From the NCBI GenBank assembly GCA_041495845.1, contig JBGQDM010000091.1, positions 1 to 13,301 on the forward strand: 13,301 nucleotides of DNA, in the 5' to 3' direction. A program made the position numbers and the translations under genes. The DNA is from JBGQDM01 sp041495845 (GTDB lineage: Bacteria > Acidobacteriota > Terriglobia > Terriglobales > Acidobacteriaceae). The notes beneath the pieces are model-generated. The model was not told the origin of the DNA. It saw nothing but the letters and a program-made list of their open reading frames with translations, and did not search any database. Below, piece by piece: positions 5,811-12,935 of this stretch. The number at the start of each line of letters is the position of its first letter. Within the stretch, counting starts at the first letter, position 1.

Positions 5811-7579
5811 TTGCGGCGGGCGGGTGCGGCCTTGTCCTTTACGCGGATGGCGACCACAGTCTGATCATCGAAAGCTTCGACGCCGGCGGCGTGCTCGGCG
5901 ACGGCTTTGAACAGGCTGTCCACCACGCACTGGGCGGACTTGGAGGCGCAAGCGACAACCAGCTTCTCGGCCCGCTGCGCGCCAAACATCTCTCCGTTAA
6001 CACTGCGCGCGTCCAGAATCCCGTCGCTGAAGAATACAAACAGGTCGCCAGGCTTGGCACGGAACGTTACCTCGTCGTATTCCGCGTCATCGAAGAGTCC
6101 CAACGGAAGCCCGGCGGTTTCAATGGGCTCGATTTTTCCCCGGCGGCAATGGAAGGGTTGAGGCAGGCCCGAGTTGGCCACCTGCAGAGTGAGGTTCTGG
6201 TCATCCCATAGCGCGCAGATGAGGGAGACGAACTGGGCTTCAATGCGGCGCTCACCGAGCGAAAGATTCACCGCGGTTAACATTTCCGCCGCCCCGGGCT
6301 CCATGGGCGCATGGGAGCGCAGGATGCCGCTGACCAGCGCGGCGTAGATGGCTGCAGGCGCTCCTTTGCCGCTGACATCGCCGATAATCAGCGCCGTGCG
6401 TTTCAGTGAATAGCCGACAAAATCATAAAGATCGCCGCCGATTTGCCGGGCGGGAAGCGAGCGCGCCGCGATTTCAAGATTGTCCGGCTTGGGCGTGGTC
6501 TGCGGCAGCAAACGGAACTGCAGCTCGCGCGCCAGGTTCAAGTCGCGCTCTAAACGCCGTTCCTGTCGCGCAATCTCTTCATAGAGTCGCGCATTTTCAA
6601 TTGCGATTGCAATCTGCGCCGCCAGCGTGGTCAGGGTGCGCTTATGTTCTTCGGTAAAGAAATTTCGTCGCACGTGCTCCAGGTCGAGCACTCCAATGAC
6701 TCGCTCTTTGTACACCAGCGGCACCGCCAACTCCGAGCGCGTTTCCGAATTCAGCTTGACGTAGTTGGGATCCAGCGTCACGTCGGGCACCAGCACTGCC
6801 TCTTTCGACAGTGCAGCCCGCCCCACAATCCCAAGGCCCAGGGGGACGTCGTGCTTCAACTGAATGTTTTCCTGGAAGCGCAGGGCAAACCGATGTTGCA
6901 GCTTTTCTCCACTCGCATCGAGCAGCAGAATGCTGAACATCTGGTAGTCGATGACCCGGCTCAACAGGGAACCGACGCGTTTAAGCAATTCGTCCAGATT
7001 CAAGATCGAGGTCAAGTCGCGGGAAATTTCGTTCAGCAAGGTCAGGGTGCGCGCCTGCCGGTTGGTCCGCGTGTACAGCCGCGCGTTCTCAATCCCCACC
7101 GCCATGCGCGACGCGATCAGCGTCAGCAGGTGCTTGTGTTCCTCGGTGAAGTAGTCTGGTTTCGACGCTTCCAGGTCAATCACACCGATGACGCGATTCT
7201 TGATAATGAGCGGAATGGCCAACTCGGAGCGGACGTTGGGCACCGCGTCCACATAGTTTGAGGTGGTGCGGACGTCGCTTACCAGGACGGCTTCGCGGCG
7301 CGCCACCGCCAGACCAGTGACTCCCTCGCCGGCCTTCAGACGCAGTCGCTCGGCCACTTCGCGCGGATAGCCGATGGAAAACCGGATGCGCAAGTCCTGG
7401 GTCTTTTCGTTCAGTAAGAGAATGGCAAAAATCTCGAAATCAATGACCTTGCGTACCAATTCCGCGACCCGGCGCAAGGTGGTGTCGAGGTCGAGCGTGT
7501 TATTGACGACATCCGCGACCTCAAGCAGCAGCCGTTCCGCGTTCGCGCCAGTTTCGGATTGGGGTGTTAAGGTGCTCAC
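5807..7579 (-). CDS. GAF-GAF-PP2C (SpoIIE/RsbU-type) serine/threonine phosphatase
   Basis: A cytoplasmic signalling phosphatase of 590 residues. From the chosen start: GAF domain 1 (about 30-168), GAF domain 2 (about 194-332), a charged coiled-coil linker (about 332-357, RQERRLERDLNLARELQ) and a PP2C-type catalytic domain (about 367-577). Metal-binding aspartates are visible in GGDLYDF (Asp383), GDVSGKG (Asp401) and the C-terminal DDQTVV. Relatives dephosphorylate anti-sigma-factor antagonists in partner-switching pathways; the GAF domains would sense a ligand or redox state. No such partner lies in the window. Start choice: GTG at 7579 with GGAAG four bases upstream. An ATG at 7663 would add 28 unconserved-looking residues and overlap deoC, without a ribosome site. 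Its stop overlaps the lysA start. Confidence 0.92.
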   Translation of the reverse strand: MSTLTPQSETGANAERLLLEVADVVNNTLDLDTTLRRVAELVRKVIDFEIFAILLLNEKTQDLRIRFSIGYPREVAERLRLKAGEGVTGLAVARREAVLVSDVRTTSNYVDAVPNVRSELAIPLIIKNRVIGVIDLEASKPDYFTEEHKHLLTLIASRMAVGIENARLYTRTNRQARTLTLLNEISRDLTSILNLDELLKRVGSLLSRVIDYQMFSILLLDASGEKLQHRFALRFQENIQLKHDVPLGLGIVGRAALSKEAVLVPDVTLDPNYVKLNSETRSELAVPLVYKERVIGVLDLEHVRRNFFTEEHKRTLTTLAAQIAIAIENARLYEEIARQERRLERDLNLARELQFRLLPQTTPKPDNLEIAARSLPARQIGGDLYDFVGYSLKRTALIIGDVSGKGAPAAIYAALVSGILRSHAPMEPGAAEMLTAVNLSLGERRIEAQFVSLICALWDDQNLTLQVANSGLPQPFHCRRGKIEPIETAGLPLGLFDDAEYDEVTFRAKPGDLFVFFSDGILDARSVNGEMFGAQRAEKLVVACASKSAQCVVDSLFKAVAEHAAGVEAFDDQTVVAIRVKDKAAPARRK

Positions 7580-7652
7580 GCAGCTTCCATGATAGCAGCC
7601 AGTGCCGGGCGACACTGTGGAAGGAATCGGTGGAAACAACTCGTCGCCCAGT

Positions 7653-8360
7653 TCAAATGGCAAGCGCAGGCGCGCCTGTTTCTGTCAGAATGGCCACGCT
7701 GGAACTGGTTCCGATGCGGCTGGCGCCGGCCATGGTCAGAGCGCGCAATTGCGCCAGCGTGCGGATTCCGCCGGAAGCCTTCACCCGCATCCGGTCTCCG
7801 ACCGCCGCCTTCATGAGAGCGATGTCCTCCACCGTTGCTCCGCCCACCAGTCCGGTGGCCGTCTTCACGAAGTCAGCGCCGGCGTCGGCACAAATCCGGC
7901 ACGCTGTTTGTTTTTCCTGCGTCGTCAACAGCGGAGTTTCAAGAATCACTTTCAGAATCGCGTGGCCAGCGTGGGCCAGTTCGGCCAGCGCGCAAATCTC
8001 GGATTCCACCAAGGTCAGGTCGCCCGCCTTGAGCGCACCCACGTTCAGCACCATGTCGAGTTCGCGTGCTCCCAACCGCAGGGCCTCATCTGCTTCAAAG
8101 CACTTCACCGTGGTGGTGACAGCGCCTTGCGGGAATCCGATAGGCGTTCCCGGCAGGACTGGCGAACCATGCAGAAAAGAAACTGCGCGCGCCAAATGTG
8201 CTGGATGCACAAATACGCTGGCGCAGCCATAGAAAACGGCTTCGCGGCAGAGCAATTCGACCTGCGCCGCGGTTGTCTCCGGTTTCAGCAGTGTGTGGTC
8301 AATGATGGCGGCGACAACCCGCCAGTCGTCGCAGCGAATTGGGGTCTGAGGCTGGGGCAT
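7653..8360 (-). CDS. deoC: Deoxyribose-phosphate aldolase
   Basis: Cleaves 2-deoxyribose-5-phosphate to glyceraldehyde-3-phosphate and acetaldehyde, feeding nucleoside sugars into glycolysis. Length is 235 residues, a class I aldolase TIM barrel. Signature residues: IDHTLLKP (20-27), Asp102 in ELDMVLNVG, the Schiff-base Lys166 in ADFVKTATG, and Lys194 in VKASGGIRT. It begins 14 nt after the hpt stop, so the two salvage genes form one transcription unit. There is no strong Shine-Dalgarno before the ATG. The phosphatase gene follows 73 nt downstream. Confidence 0.95.
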   Translation of the reverse strand: MPQPQTPIRCDDWRVVAAIIDHTLLKPETTAAQVELLCREAVFYGCASVFVHPAHLARAVSFLHGSPVLPGTPIGFPQGAVTTTVKCFEADEALRLGARELDMVLNVGALKAGDLTLVESEICALAELAHAGHAILKVILETPLLTTQEKQTACRICADAGADFVKTATGLVGGATVEDIALMKAAVGDRMRVKASGGIRTLAQLRALTMAGASRIGTSSSVAILTETGAPALAI

Positions 8361-8374
8361 GGGTGCGTGCTAGA

Positions 8375-8932
8375 TCACGGCTGCAAGGAACAAATGTCGG
8401 GCAGATTGCGATAATGTTCGGCGTGGTCGAGCCCGTAACCGACCACAAACGCGTCGGGAATCTTGAACCCGACGTAGTCGGCTTCGATGGACTGCTTGCG
8501 TCGCGCTGATTTGTCCAGGAGCGCAGCGATCCGCAAGGCTTTGGGCTGGTGTGCCTGGAGCATCCCCTTCAGGTACGTCAGGGTCAGACCGGTATCGAGA
8601 ATGTCCTCCACCAGGATCACATTCTTCCCGGCCATGGACTGGTCCACATCCTTGGTCAGACGTACCTCGCCGGTTGAATCCCACCCCCCTTGCAGCTCCT
8701 GGGCCGGACTGGGCCGCACCCCATAGCTGGCTACGCCGATGAAATCAAAGGTGGCGTCGAGTTGGATTTGCCGCGCCAGATCGCTCAGAAAAATGGCCGC
8801 GCCCTTGAGTACGCCCACGAGAATGAGCGACTCACCCGCAAAGTCGCGCGTAATCTGGGCGCCGATCTCGGCTACGCGCTGCGCGATCTGGTCGCGGGTA
8901 ATCAGGACTTTGATCTCAGACACGCCGTCCAT
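8375..8932 (-). CDS. hpt: Hypoxanthine phosphoribosyltransferase
   Basis: Purine salvage enzyme that joins hypoxanthine or guanine to PRPP, giving IMP or GMP. Length is 185 residues, typical for the family. The type I phosphoribosyltransferase PRPP loop VILVEDILDTG is at residues 105-115, and the flexible-loop segment SYGVRPSPAQ...GEVRL is present, as is VGFKIPDAFVVGYGLD near the C-terminus (154-169), which binds the purine. The frame is open upstream to 9211, but that part runs antisense through the rhodanese gene, so MDGVSEIKV at 8932 is the sensible start even though its ribosome site is weak. It is the first gene of the minus-strand operon, divergent from the rhodanese gene. Confidence 0.94.
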   Translation of the reverse strand: MDGVSEIKVLITRDQIAQRVAEIGAQITRDFAGESLILVGVLKGAAIFLSDLARQIQLDATFDFIGVASYGVRPSPAQELQGGWDSTGEVRLTKDVDQSMAGKNVILVEDILDTGLTLTYLKGMLQAHQPKALRIAALLDKSARRKQSIEADYVGFKIPDAFVVGYGLDHAEHYRNLPDICSLQP

Positions 8933-8972
8933 ACTACTCGCGCCGGTGGCCGGAGAAAAGTTCGGCGGCGCA

Positions 8973-9001
8973 TTGCGGGTCACGCCGCCGCCCCATAGAA
9001 T
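8973..9001 (+). promoter_or_regulatory. Likely sigma-70 promoter of the rhodanese gene
   Basis: TTGCGG (8973-8978) and TAGAAT (8996-9001) are 17 nt apart. The expected start near 9008 leaves a short leader with the Shine-Dalgarno at about 9016-9022. This lies in the 97-nt region between the divergent hpt and rhodanese genes. I found no equally clear promoter for hpt. Confidence 0.5.
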
Positions 9002-9029
9002 GGTGCGTTCCAGTCGAAAGGATTGCTCC

Positions 9030-9380
9030 ATGCATTCGCCCGAATTTGAACAACTCTGCAACGAGGCCCGGCGAGAAATTCGTGAAATTACGGCCGTGGA
9101 ACTGAAGCAGATGCAACAACGGGGCGACGATTTCATTCTGATTGACGTGCGCGAACGCGACGAGCAGGCCAAAGGCACGATTGCCAACGCAGTGTGCCTG
9201 CCGCGCGGCATTCTGGAAGTGAAGATCGATCAAATCACCACCGACAAGGACCGGCAGCTCGTGCTCTACTGCGGTGGCGGGTACCGCTCCGCCCTAGGCG
9301 CGTGGATGTTAAAGAAGATGGGGTTCCGCAACGTCATCTCCCTCATCGGCGGCTACAGGGGCTGGACGCAAAATCCATAG
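9030..9380 (+). CDS. Single-domain rhodanese-like sulfurtransferase
   Basis: A cytoplasmic rhodanese domain protein of 116 residues that would carry persulfide sulfur on its active-site cysteine. Visible motifs: ILIDVRERDE (36-45), the catalytic loop CGGGYRSA with Cys81, and the closing GGYRGW (107-112). No signal peptide. The start ATG at 9030 has AAAGGA seven bases upstream; the frame is open further upstream, but that part is antisense to hpt. The loop sequence does not decide between thiosulfate and other sulfur donors. A UPF0173 hydrolase gene follows 44 nt downstream. Confidence 0.92.
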   Translation: MHSPEFEQLCNEARREIREITAVELKQMQQRGDDFILIDVRERDEQAKGTIANAVCLPRGILEVKIDQITTDKDRQLVLYCGGGYRSALGAWMLKKMGFRNVISLIGGYRGWTQNP

Positions 9381-9424
9381 CCCCACCCTGAATTGCCCGC
9401 GAGTTGCGGCCAGGAGTTTGATTC

Positions 9425-10123
9425 ATGAATCTTCGTGGTATCCGGCTTACGTGGCTTGGCCATTCCACCTTCCGCATCGAGACTCCGTCTGGTCAAACCA
9501 TCTACGTTGATCCCTGGATCGCTGGCAATCCGATGTGCCCGGAAAAAGACAAGCAGGTGACGAAAGCCGACCTGCTGCTTTGCACCCACGGCCATTTCGA
9601 TCACATTGCCGATGCCGTCGAACTGGCGAAGCAGCACAACCCGGTGATCGTTGGTATCTACGAACTGTGCCTTTGGCTGGAGAAAAAGGGCGCGAAGCGG
9701 ACCGAGCCGATGAACAAAGGCGGCACACAGACGGTTGGCGACGTCAAAATCACCATGGTCCACGCCGACCACTCTTGCGGCATCCTCGACGGCGATGAGA
9801 TCATTTACGGCGGCGAGGCGGTTGGTTACGTGCTGGAATTTTCCAACGGCCTAAAGCTCTACCACGCCGGCGACACCAACGTATTCGGCGACATGCGCAT
9901 CATCCGCGAGCTCTACGCTCCGGAAATTGTTTTCCTGCCCATCGGCGACCGCTTCACCATGTCGCCGCGTGAGGCCGCCTATGCCTGCCAGCTCTTGCAG
10001 CCGAAGACCGTGGTTCCCATGCACTTCGGCACGTTCCCCATTTTGACGGGCGTGCCCAGCGAATTACAGAAGCTCGTGCCCGGCATCGAAGTTGTGGACA
10101 TGAAGCCCGGCGAAACGCTGTAA
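9425..10123 (+). CDS. UPF0173-family metal-dependent hydrolase (metallo-beta-lactamase fold)
   Basis: A 232-residue cytoplasmic hydrolase with a binuclear metal site. Ligand motifs in order: His13 in LGHSTF, THGHFDH (His55, His57, Asp59, His60), His113 in MVHADHS, Asp150 in YHAGDTN, and His200 in PMHFGTF. This layout is that of the UPF0173/UlaG-like branch; the natural substrate is not known for most members. A CAGGAG (9411-9416) precedes the ATG by eight bases. It lies between the rhodanese and O-methyltransferase genes, probably in one transcript. Confidence 0.93.
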   Translation: MNLRGIRLTWLGHSTFRIETPSGQTIYVDPWIAGNPMCPEKDKQVTKADLLLCTHGHFDHIADAVELAKQHNPVIVGIYELCLWLEKKGAKRTEPMNKGGTQTVGDVKITMVHADHSCGILDGDEIIYGGEAVGYVLEFSNGLKLYHAGDTNVFGDMRIIRELYAPEIVFLPIGDRFTMSPREAAYACQLLQPKTVVPMHFGTFPILTGVPSELQKLVPGIEVVDMKPGETL

Positions 10124-10147
10124 ACCAGTAAGACGGAAGGAAAGAAA

Positions 10148-10813
10148 ATGGCGCCTGTGGAAGCAACGTATTGGCGGATGGGTGGCGTGACGGTTGGCGA
10201 AGTGGAAGATTACGTTTACTCGCTTTTGCCGCCGCGCGACGAAGTGTTGGCGGAAATCGAAGCCGAAGCTACGCGCCATCGTGTCCCCATTGTGGGCCCG
10301 GCGGTGGGACGCCTGCTGTCTCAGTTGGCGCTGATGATCGGCGCTAAGACCGTCTTCGAGATGGGTTCAGCCATCGGCTATTCCACCATCTGGTGGGCGC
10401 GCGCGGTGGGAGACGGCGGCCGCGTCATCTATACCGACGGCGATGCCAAGAACGCGCAGAAAGCCCGCGGCTACTTCGAACGCGCCGGGGTAGCGCCGCG
10501 CATCACCATTCGCACCGGCGACGCCCTCGAATTGATCTCCGAAGAAAAAGGCCAATTCGACATCGTGTTCAACGACGTGGACAAACACGACTACCCGCGC
10601 GTGCTGCGTCTGGCAGCGCCGAGAGTGCGCAAGGGGGGATTGTTCATTACCGACAACACTCTGTGGAGTGGACGCGTCACAAAACAACCTGCGGCAGACG
10701 ACCGCGAGACCCGCGCCATCCAGGAGTTCAACCGCCTGATCTACGCCTCGGGAGAGTTCTATCCGGTGCTGCTGCCGCTGCGAGATGGGGTTACGGTAGC
10801 GGTGAAAGTGTAA
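10148..10813 (+). CDS. SAM-dependent O-methyltransferase (Methyltransf_3/COMT type)
   Basis: A class I methyltransferase of 221 residues, of the family that includes bacterial catechol and caffeoyl-CoA O-methyltransferases. The SAM motif VFEMGSAIGYST (69-80), the acidic end of strand 2 (YTDGDA), FDIVFNDVDKHDY (137-149) and the metal-binding DNTLWSG (169-175) are all present, so a divalent metal and a hydroxyl or catechol substrate are likely. A purine-rich GGAAGGAAAG stands just before the ATG, 24 nt after the UPF0173 stop. The substrate cannot be told from sequence or context. Confidence 0.92.
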   Translation: MAPVEATYWRMGGVTVGEVEDYVYSLLPPRDEVLAEIEAEATRHRVPIVGPAVGRLLSQLALMIGAKTVFEMGSAIGYSTIWWARAVGDGGRVIYTDGDAKNAQKARGYFERAGVAPRITIRTGDALELISEEKGQFDIVFNDVDKHDYPRVLRLAAPRVRKGGLFITDNTLWSGRVTKQPAADDRETRAIQEFNRLIYASGEFYPVLLPLRDGVTVAVKV

Positions 10814-10831
10814 ATTGCCGATGAGGGCTCT

Positions 10832-10999
10832 ATGGCTGAGAGACGAACGGGCGACGAGGACGCGAGGGCGGTCCGGGAGCGACTCTACGAAATCCTCGAG
10901 CGCGTTGACCGTTTGCCCATGAACGACACCCGCAGCGACGACGAGATACTTGGCTACGATGAGCACGGACTCCCTGGGCAGCGAAGGAGCGCAGCATGA
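10832..10999 (+). CDS. Orphan VapB C-terminal-tail-like microprotein
   Basis: This 55-residue protein ends with a segment (residues 21-49: a short amphipathic helix ILERVDRLPM, then DDEILGYDEHGLP) that matches the C-terminal, toxin-binding tail of VapB antitoxins of the Rv0623/PSK type. In those proteins an N-terminal ribbon-helix-helix DNA-binding domain precedes the tail. Here only about 20 charged residues precede it, and the upstream gene ends 18 nt before the ATG, so no DNA-binding domain is encoded. No VapC PIN-domain gene lies next to it. Support for translation: GAGGG four bases before the ATG, and an ATGA overlap (10996-10999) with the next gene. It could be an antitoxin remnant, a trans-acting toxin binder, or a coincidentally similar small protein. 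Confidence 0.7.
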   Translation: MAERRTGDEDARAVRERLYEILERVDRLPMNDTRSDDEILGYDEHGLPGQRRSAA

Positions 11000-11352
11000 A
11001 GTGGTTCTATTTTCCAGCATGCGTATTGGCCGGCGGGATGGTTCTCTCCGCCCCGGCTTCGGACAAGAGCACGAGCAAACAGGCCGCCATGAGCAAGGAA
11101 GCAAAGCTCACCATGACGGACGCGGAAAAGATCGCGTTGGCCAGGGAGCCGGGCACGATCAAAGAGAGGGAACTCGAACGCGAGCACGGCAAACTCATCT
11201 ACTCGTTCGACATTAAGATGAAGGACGGGATCCACGAAGTGAATGTGGACGCCATAACCGGCGACATCGTTGAAGACCACGTGGAGAGCGCGGCCGCGGA
11301 AGCCAAAGAGAAGAAGGCGGACGCAGCCAGAAAAGAGAAGCCCAAACCTTAG
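10996..11352 (+). CDS. Exported PepSY-domain protein with lysine-rich tail
   Basis: A 118-residue secreted or periplasmic small protein. A signal peptide covers about residues 1-19 (FYFPACVLAGGMVLSA). A single PepSY domain follows (about 38-96: MTDAEKIALAREPG, then LIYSFDIKMKDGIHEVNVDAITGDIVEDH). The tail is rich in Lys, Glu and Ala. PepSY domains are often linked to peptidase inhibition or regulation, but no target is apparent here. AAGGAG (10984-10989) lies six bases before the ATG, and the ATG overlaps the stop of the VapB-tail gene. Its TAG overlaps the TAA of the convergent deacetylase gene by two bases (11350-11351), with no terminator in between. Confidence 0.85.
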   Translation: MKWFYFPACVLAGGMVLSAPASDKSTSKQAAMSKEAKLTMTDAEKIALAREPGTIKERELEREHGKLIYSFDIKMKDGIHEVNVDAITGDIVEDHVESAAAEAKEKKADAARKEKPKP

Positions 11353-12068
11353 ATGGACTTCACCGGAATTTGCAACAAGTCATCCACCAGCCCAACCTCC
11401 TTCTGTACAAAAGGTTCGGCGTAGCGCACCCCTGCCAGGAGGCCGTAGTACGCCGCCATCGCCTGGAGCCGCTCGCGGATCTCCGCCTGTTTAGGGAACA
11501 GCCCTGTACCCGATTGCTGATCGGAGTATTGCGACTGGTAGGCCATCAGTGATTGGAAGCGCGCGTCGAACTGCTCGCTGATCTCCACCACAAAATTTGG
11601 ACGCACGTCGCAGTAGAGAGAAGCGTAGATGATCTTGAACGGACGATGAGGTTCGCCGTCCACCCCCAGCTTGCTCAGTCCTGCCAGGAAGCAAGCTTCA
11701 TAGCCGAGCACCGATGCAGTGTAGTGATCCGGATGGCGGCCTTGCCAGTAGGGGAGAATCACGACCCGCGGACGAGTCTCGCGCACCACACGCGCCACCT
11801 TCAGACGGTTCTCCCAGGTGTTTTCGACGCGGCCGTCAGGAATGTCGAGCGCCTGCCGCCAGCTCACCTGCAGAATGCGTGCCGCCGCTTCGGCTTCGCG
11901 GGCGCGGTCTGCGGCGGAGCCACGCGTGCCCATTTCCCCCTGCGTCAGGTCGAGGATGCCAGTGCGGCAGCCACGTTGCGCCATGCGGAGCAGCGTGCCG
12001 CCGCAGGTCTGCTCCACGTCGTCGCGGTGCGCGGCCATCGCCAGAACGTCGAGGGGAGGAGTCGGCAT
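11349..12068 (-). CDS. BshB1-like PIG-L family deacetylase
   Basis: A 239-residue zinc-dependent deacetylase of the LmbE/PIG-L superfamily, closest in pattern to BshB1, which deacetylates GlcNAc-malate in bacillithiol synthesis. Evidence: the DVLAMAAHRDDVE motif (zinc ligands His14 and Asp17), GGTLL, DLTQGEMGTRG (40-50), DIPDG and the third-ligand motif GRHPDHY (His112, His115). The usual AHPDD is AHRDD here (Pro to Arg at residue 15), with the metal ligands kept. A bacillithiol role is likely for this branch, but a different amide substrate cannot be excluded, since no bshA or bshC is nearby. The gene starts one base after the DUF190 stop (TGAAATG) with no Shine-Dalgarno, so it is probably coupled and under the fluoride-operon promoter. 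Confidence 0.87.
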   Translation of the reverse strand: MPTPPLDVLAMAAHRDDVEQTCGGTLLRMAQRGCRTGILDLTQGEMGTRGSAADRAREAEAAARILQVSWRQALDIPDGRVENTWENRLKVARVVRETRPRVVILPYWQGRHPDHYTASVLGYEACFLAGLSKLGVDGEPHRPFKIIYASLYCDVRPNFVVEISEQFDARFQSLMAYQSQYSDQQSGTGLFPKQAEIRERLQAMAAYYGLLAGVRYAEPFVQKEVGLVDDLLQIPVKSI

Positions 12069-12069
12069 T

Positions 12070-12393
12070 TCAGTCGAGCGACCCCTGTTCGATGACCACG
12101 TTCTCGCGCACGATCAGCCGATGCGCCGCCATTTCCTTCAACTTCGGCAGCACGCGGTTAATGTGCTCGTCGGTGTCAATCATGGTAATGATCACGGGCA
12201 GCTTGCCTCCGGCATCCACCAGGTGTGTGCTCTCCACGCGTTGCCGTCCGGTGAAGCCCGCTACGGCATGCACCGCGGTGGCTCCGGCCACGCCCTCGAG
12301 GCGCAGGTAGTTGAGGATTTCCAGATGCAGCGGGCGGTGGCGCCCCTGGTCCGCTTCGTTCAAATAGATGGTGATCTGGACCGCCATGACCAT
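12070..12393 (-). CDS. DUF190 family protein
   Basis: A 107-residue small cytoplasmic protein with a PII-like ferredoxin fold. The family pattern is visible in VQITIYLNEADQ (5-16), LHLEILNYLRLEGVAGAT (22-39), GFTGRQRVEST and LPVIITMIDTDEHI. DUF190 genes are frequently found beside crcB, as here: it begins six bases after the crcB stop. A regulatory or accessory role in fluoride efflux is inferred from that pairing, not shown. The start may instead be the second ATG at 12387; neither has a clear Shine-Dalgarno, consistent with coupling to crcB. Confidence 0.88.
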   Translation of the reverse strand: MVMAVQITIYLNEADQGRHRPLHLEILNYLRLEGVAGATAVHAVAGFTGRQRVESTHLVDAGGKLPVIITMIDTDEHINRVLPKLKEMAAHRLIVRENVVIEQGSLD

Positions 12394-12399
12394 GAGATT

Positions 12400-12774
12400 C
12401 TACAGCACGCGGGCCAGCGCAATACCGGCCACGACCGCGGCGAGCGCAAGCAGGTTGTTGCCCAGCACGTTGCCGGCGAGCAGCGTCCACTGTCCCTGCT
12501 CCACGAAAACGATGCTTTCATAGGCATAGCTGGAAAACGTTGTGAAGCCACCGCAGAAGCCGACGGCCACGAACAAGCGCCAGCGTGGGTCTACCAGCAC
12601 GCGCTCCGTCGTCCAAGCAAGAAAGAAGCCAAGGACGAAGCTGCCCAGAACGTTGATGGCCAGCGTGCTGTAGGGAAACCCCGGTCCGAGTAACCGCACC
12701 GCAAGGCGGGTCATGAAGTAGCGCGCGTTGGCTCCGAGGACGGCGCCGAGCGAGATGGCAAGGACATCGAGCAT
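12400..12774 (-). CDS. crcB: CrcB/Fluc fluoride channel
   Basis: A 124-residue membrane protein with four helices that lets fluoride leave the cytoplasm; Fluc proteins work as dual-topology dimers. Family motifs are GAVLGANARY (10-19), INVLGSFVLG (40-49) with the pore Asn41, and GGFTTFSSYAYE (75-86). The first pore phenylalanine is Phe80; the position usually filled by the second is Tyr83. A GGGAG (12784-12788) lies nine bases before the ATG inside the riboswitch expression platform. It is the first gene of an operon with DUF190 and the BshB1-like deacetylase. The single copy is consistent with a homodimer. Confidence 0.95.
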   Translation of the reverse strand: MLDVLAISLGAVLGANARYFMTRLAVRLLGPGFPYSTLAINVLGSFVLGFFLAWTTERVLVDPRWRLFVAVGFCGGFTTFSSYAYESIVFVEQGQWTLLAGNVLGNNLLALAAVVAGIALARVL

Positions 12775-12783
12775 GATGGAGTT

Positions 12784-12796
12784 CTCCCGTCAGGAG
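12784..12796 (-). promoter_or_regulatory. Shine-Dalgarno hairpin in the crcB expression platform
   Basis: On the RNA, CTCC (12796-12793) can pair with GGAG (12787-12784), placing part of the crcB ribosome site in a small local hairpin. The ACTCC sequence occurs three times between the aptamer and the ATG (12806-12802, 12797-12793, 12782-12778), giving alternative pairings for the aptamer's GGAGU and for the ribosome site. Confidence 0.5.
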
Positions 12797-12853
12797 TGGT
12801 AGGAGTCATCAGCCGTCGCGCGTGCGGGGCGGTTCAGGGCGAACTCCATCGCC
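12797..12853 (-). ncRNA. Fluoride riboswitch (crcB motif)
   Basis: The leader of crcB carries the conserved fluoride-aptamer sequence: GGCGATGG at the 5' end, then GTTCGCC, AACCGCC, and GGCTGATGACTCCTA at the 3' end, on the minus strand. P1 is GGCG with CGCC, and the pseudoknot is GGAGT (12847-12843) with ACTCC (12806-12802). It lies 22 nt upstream of the crcB ATG, where fluoride control is expected. No T-run terminator follows; the downstream sequence instead overlaps the ribosome site, so control is probably at translation initiation. Confidence 0.93.
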
Positions 12854-12861
12854 AGGAAAGT

Positions 12862-12870
12862 TTTATCACA
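12862..12870 (-). promoter_or_regulatory. Possible extended -10 promoter of the fluoride operon
   Basis: On the minus strand TGTGATAAA has the form of an extended -10 element (TGn plus GATAAA). It would start transcription at about 12855, one or two bases before the riboswitch aptamer begins. No good -35 is visible upstream. The position fits well but the sequence support is modest. Confidence 0.4.
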
Positions 12871-12935
12871 AACAAGTCAGGGGGAAAATGGGACTCCCAA
12901 CTCCTTCTACAAAACGCAACGACAAGAAGAGAAGC

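Noticed and set aside
7580..7663. ATG start at 7663 for the GAF-PP2C phosphatase
   Set aside because: It overlaps deoC, has no ribosome site and adds residues that look unconserved. GTG at 7579 has GGAAG just upstream. The longer form is not excluded.
8933..9211. Upstream extension of the hpt frame
   Set aside because: It runs antisense through the rhodanese gene. MDGVSEIKV at 8932 matches the usual protein length.
10832..11352. A complete toxin-antitoxin pair
   Set aside because: Neither a PIN-domain toxin nor a DNA-binding antitoxin domain is encoded; the partner gene is a PepSY protein with a signal peptide.
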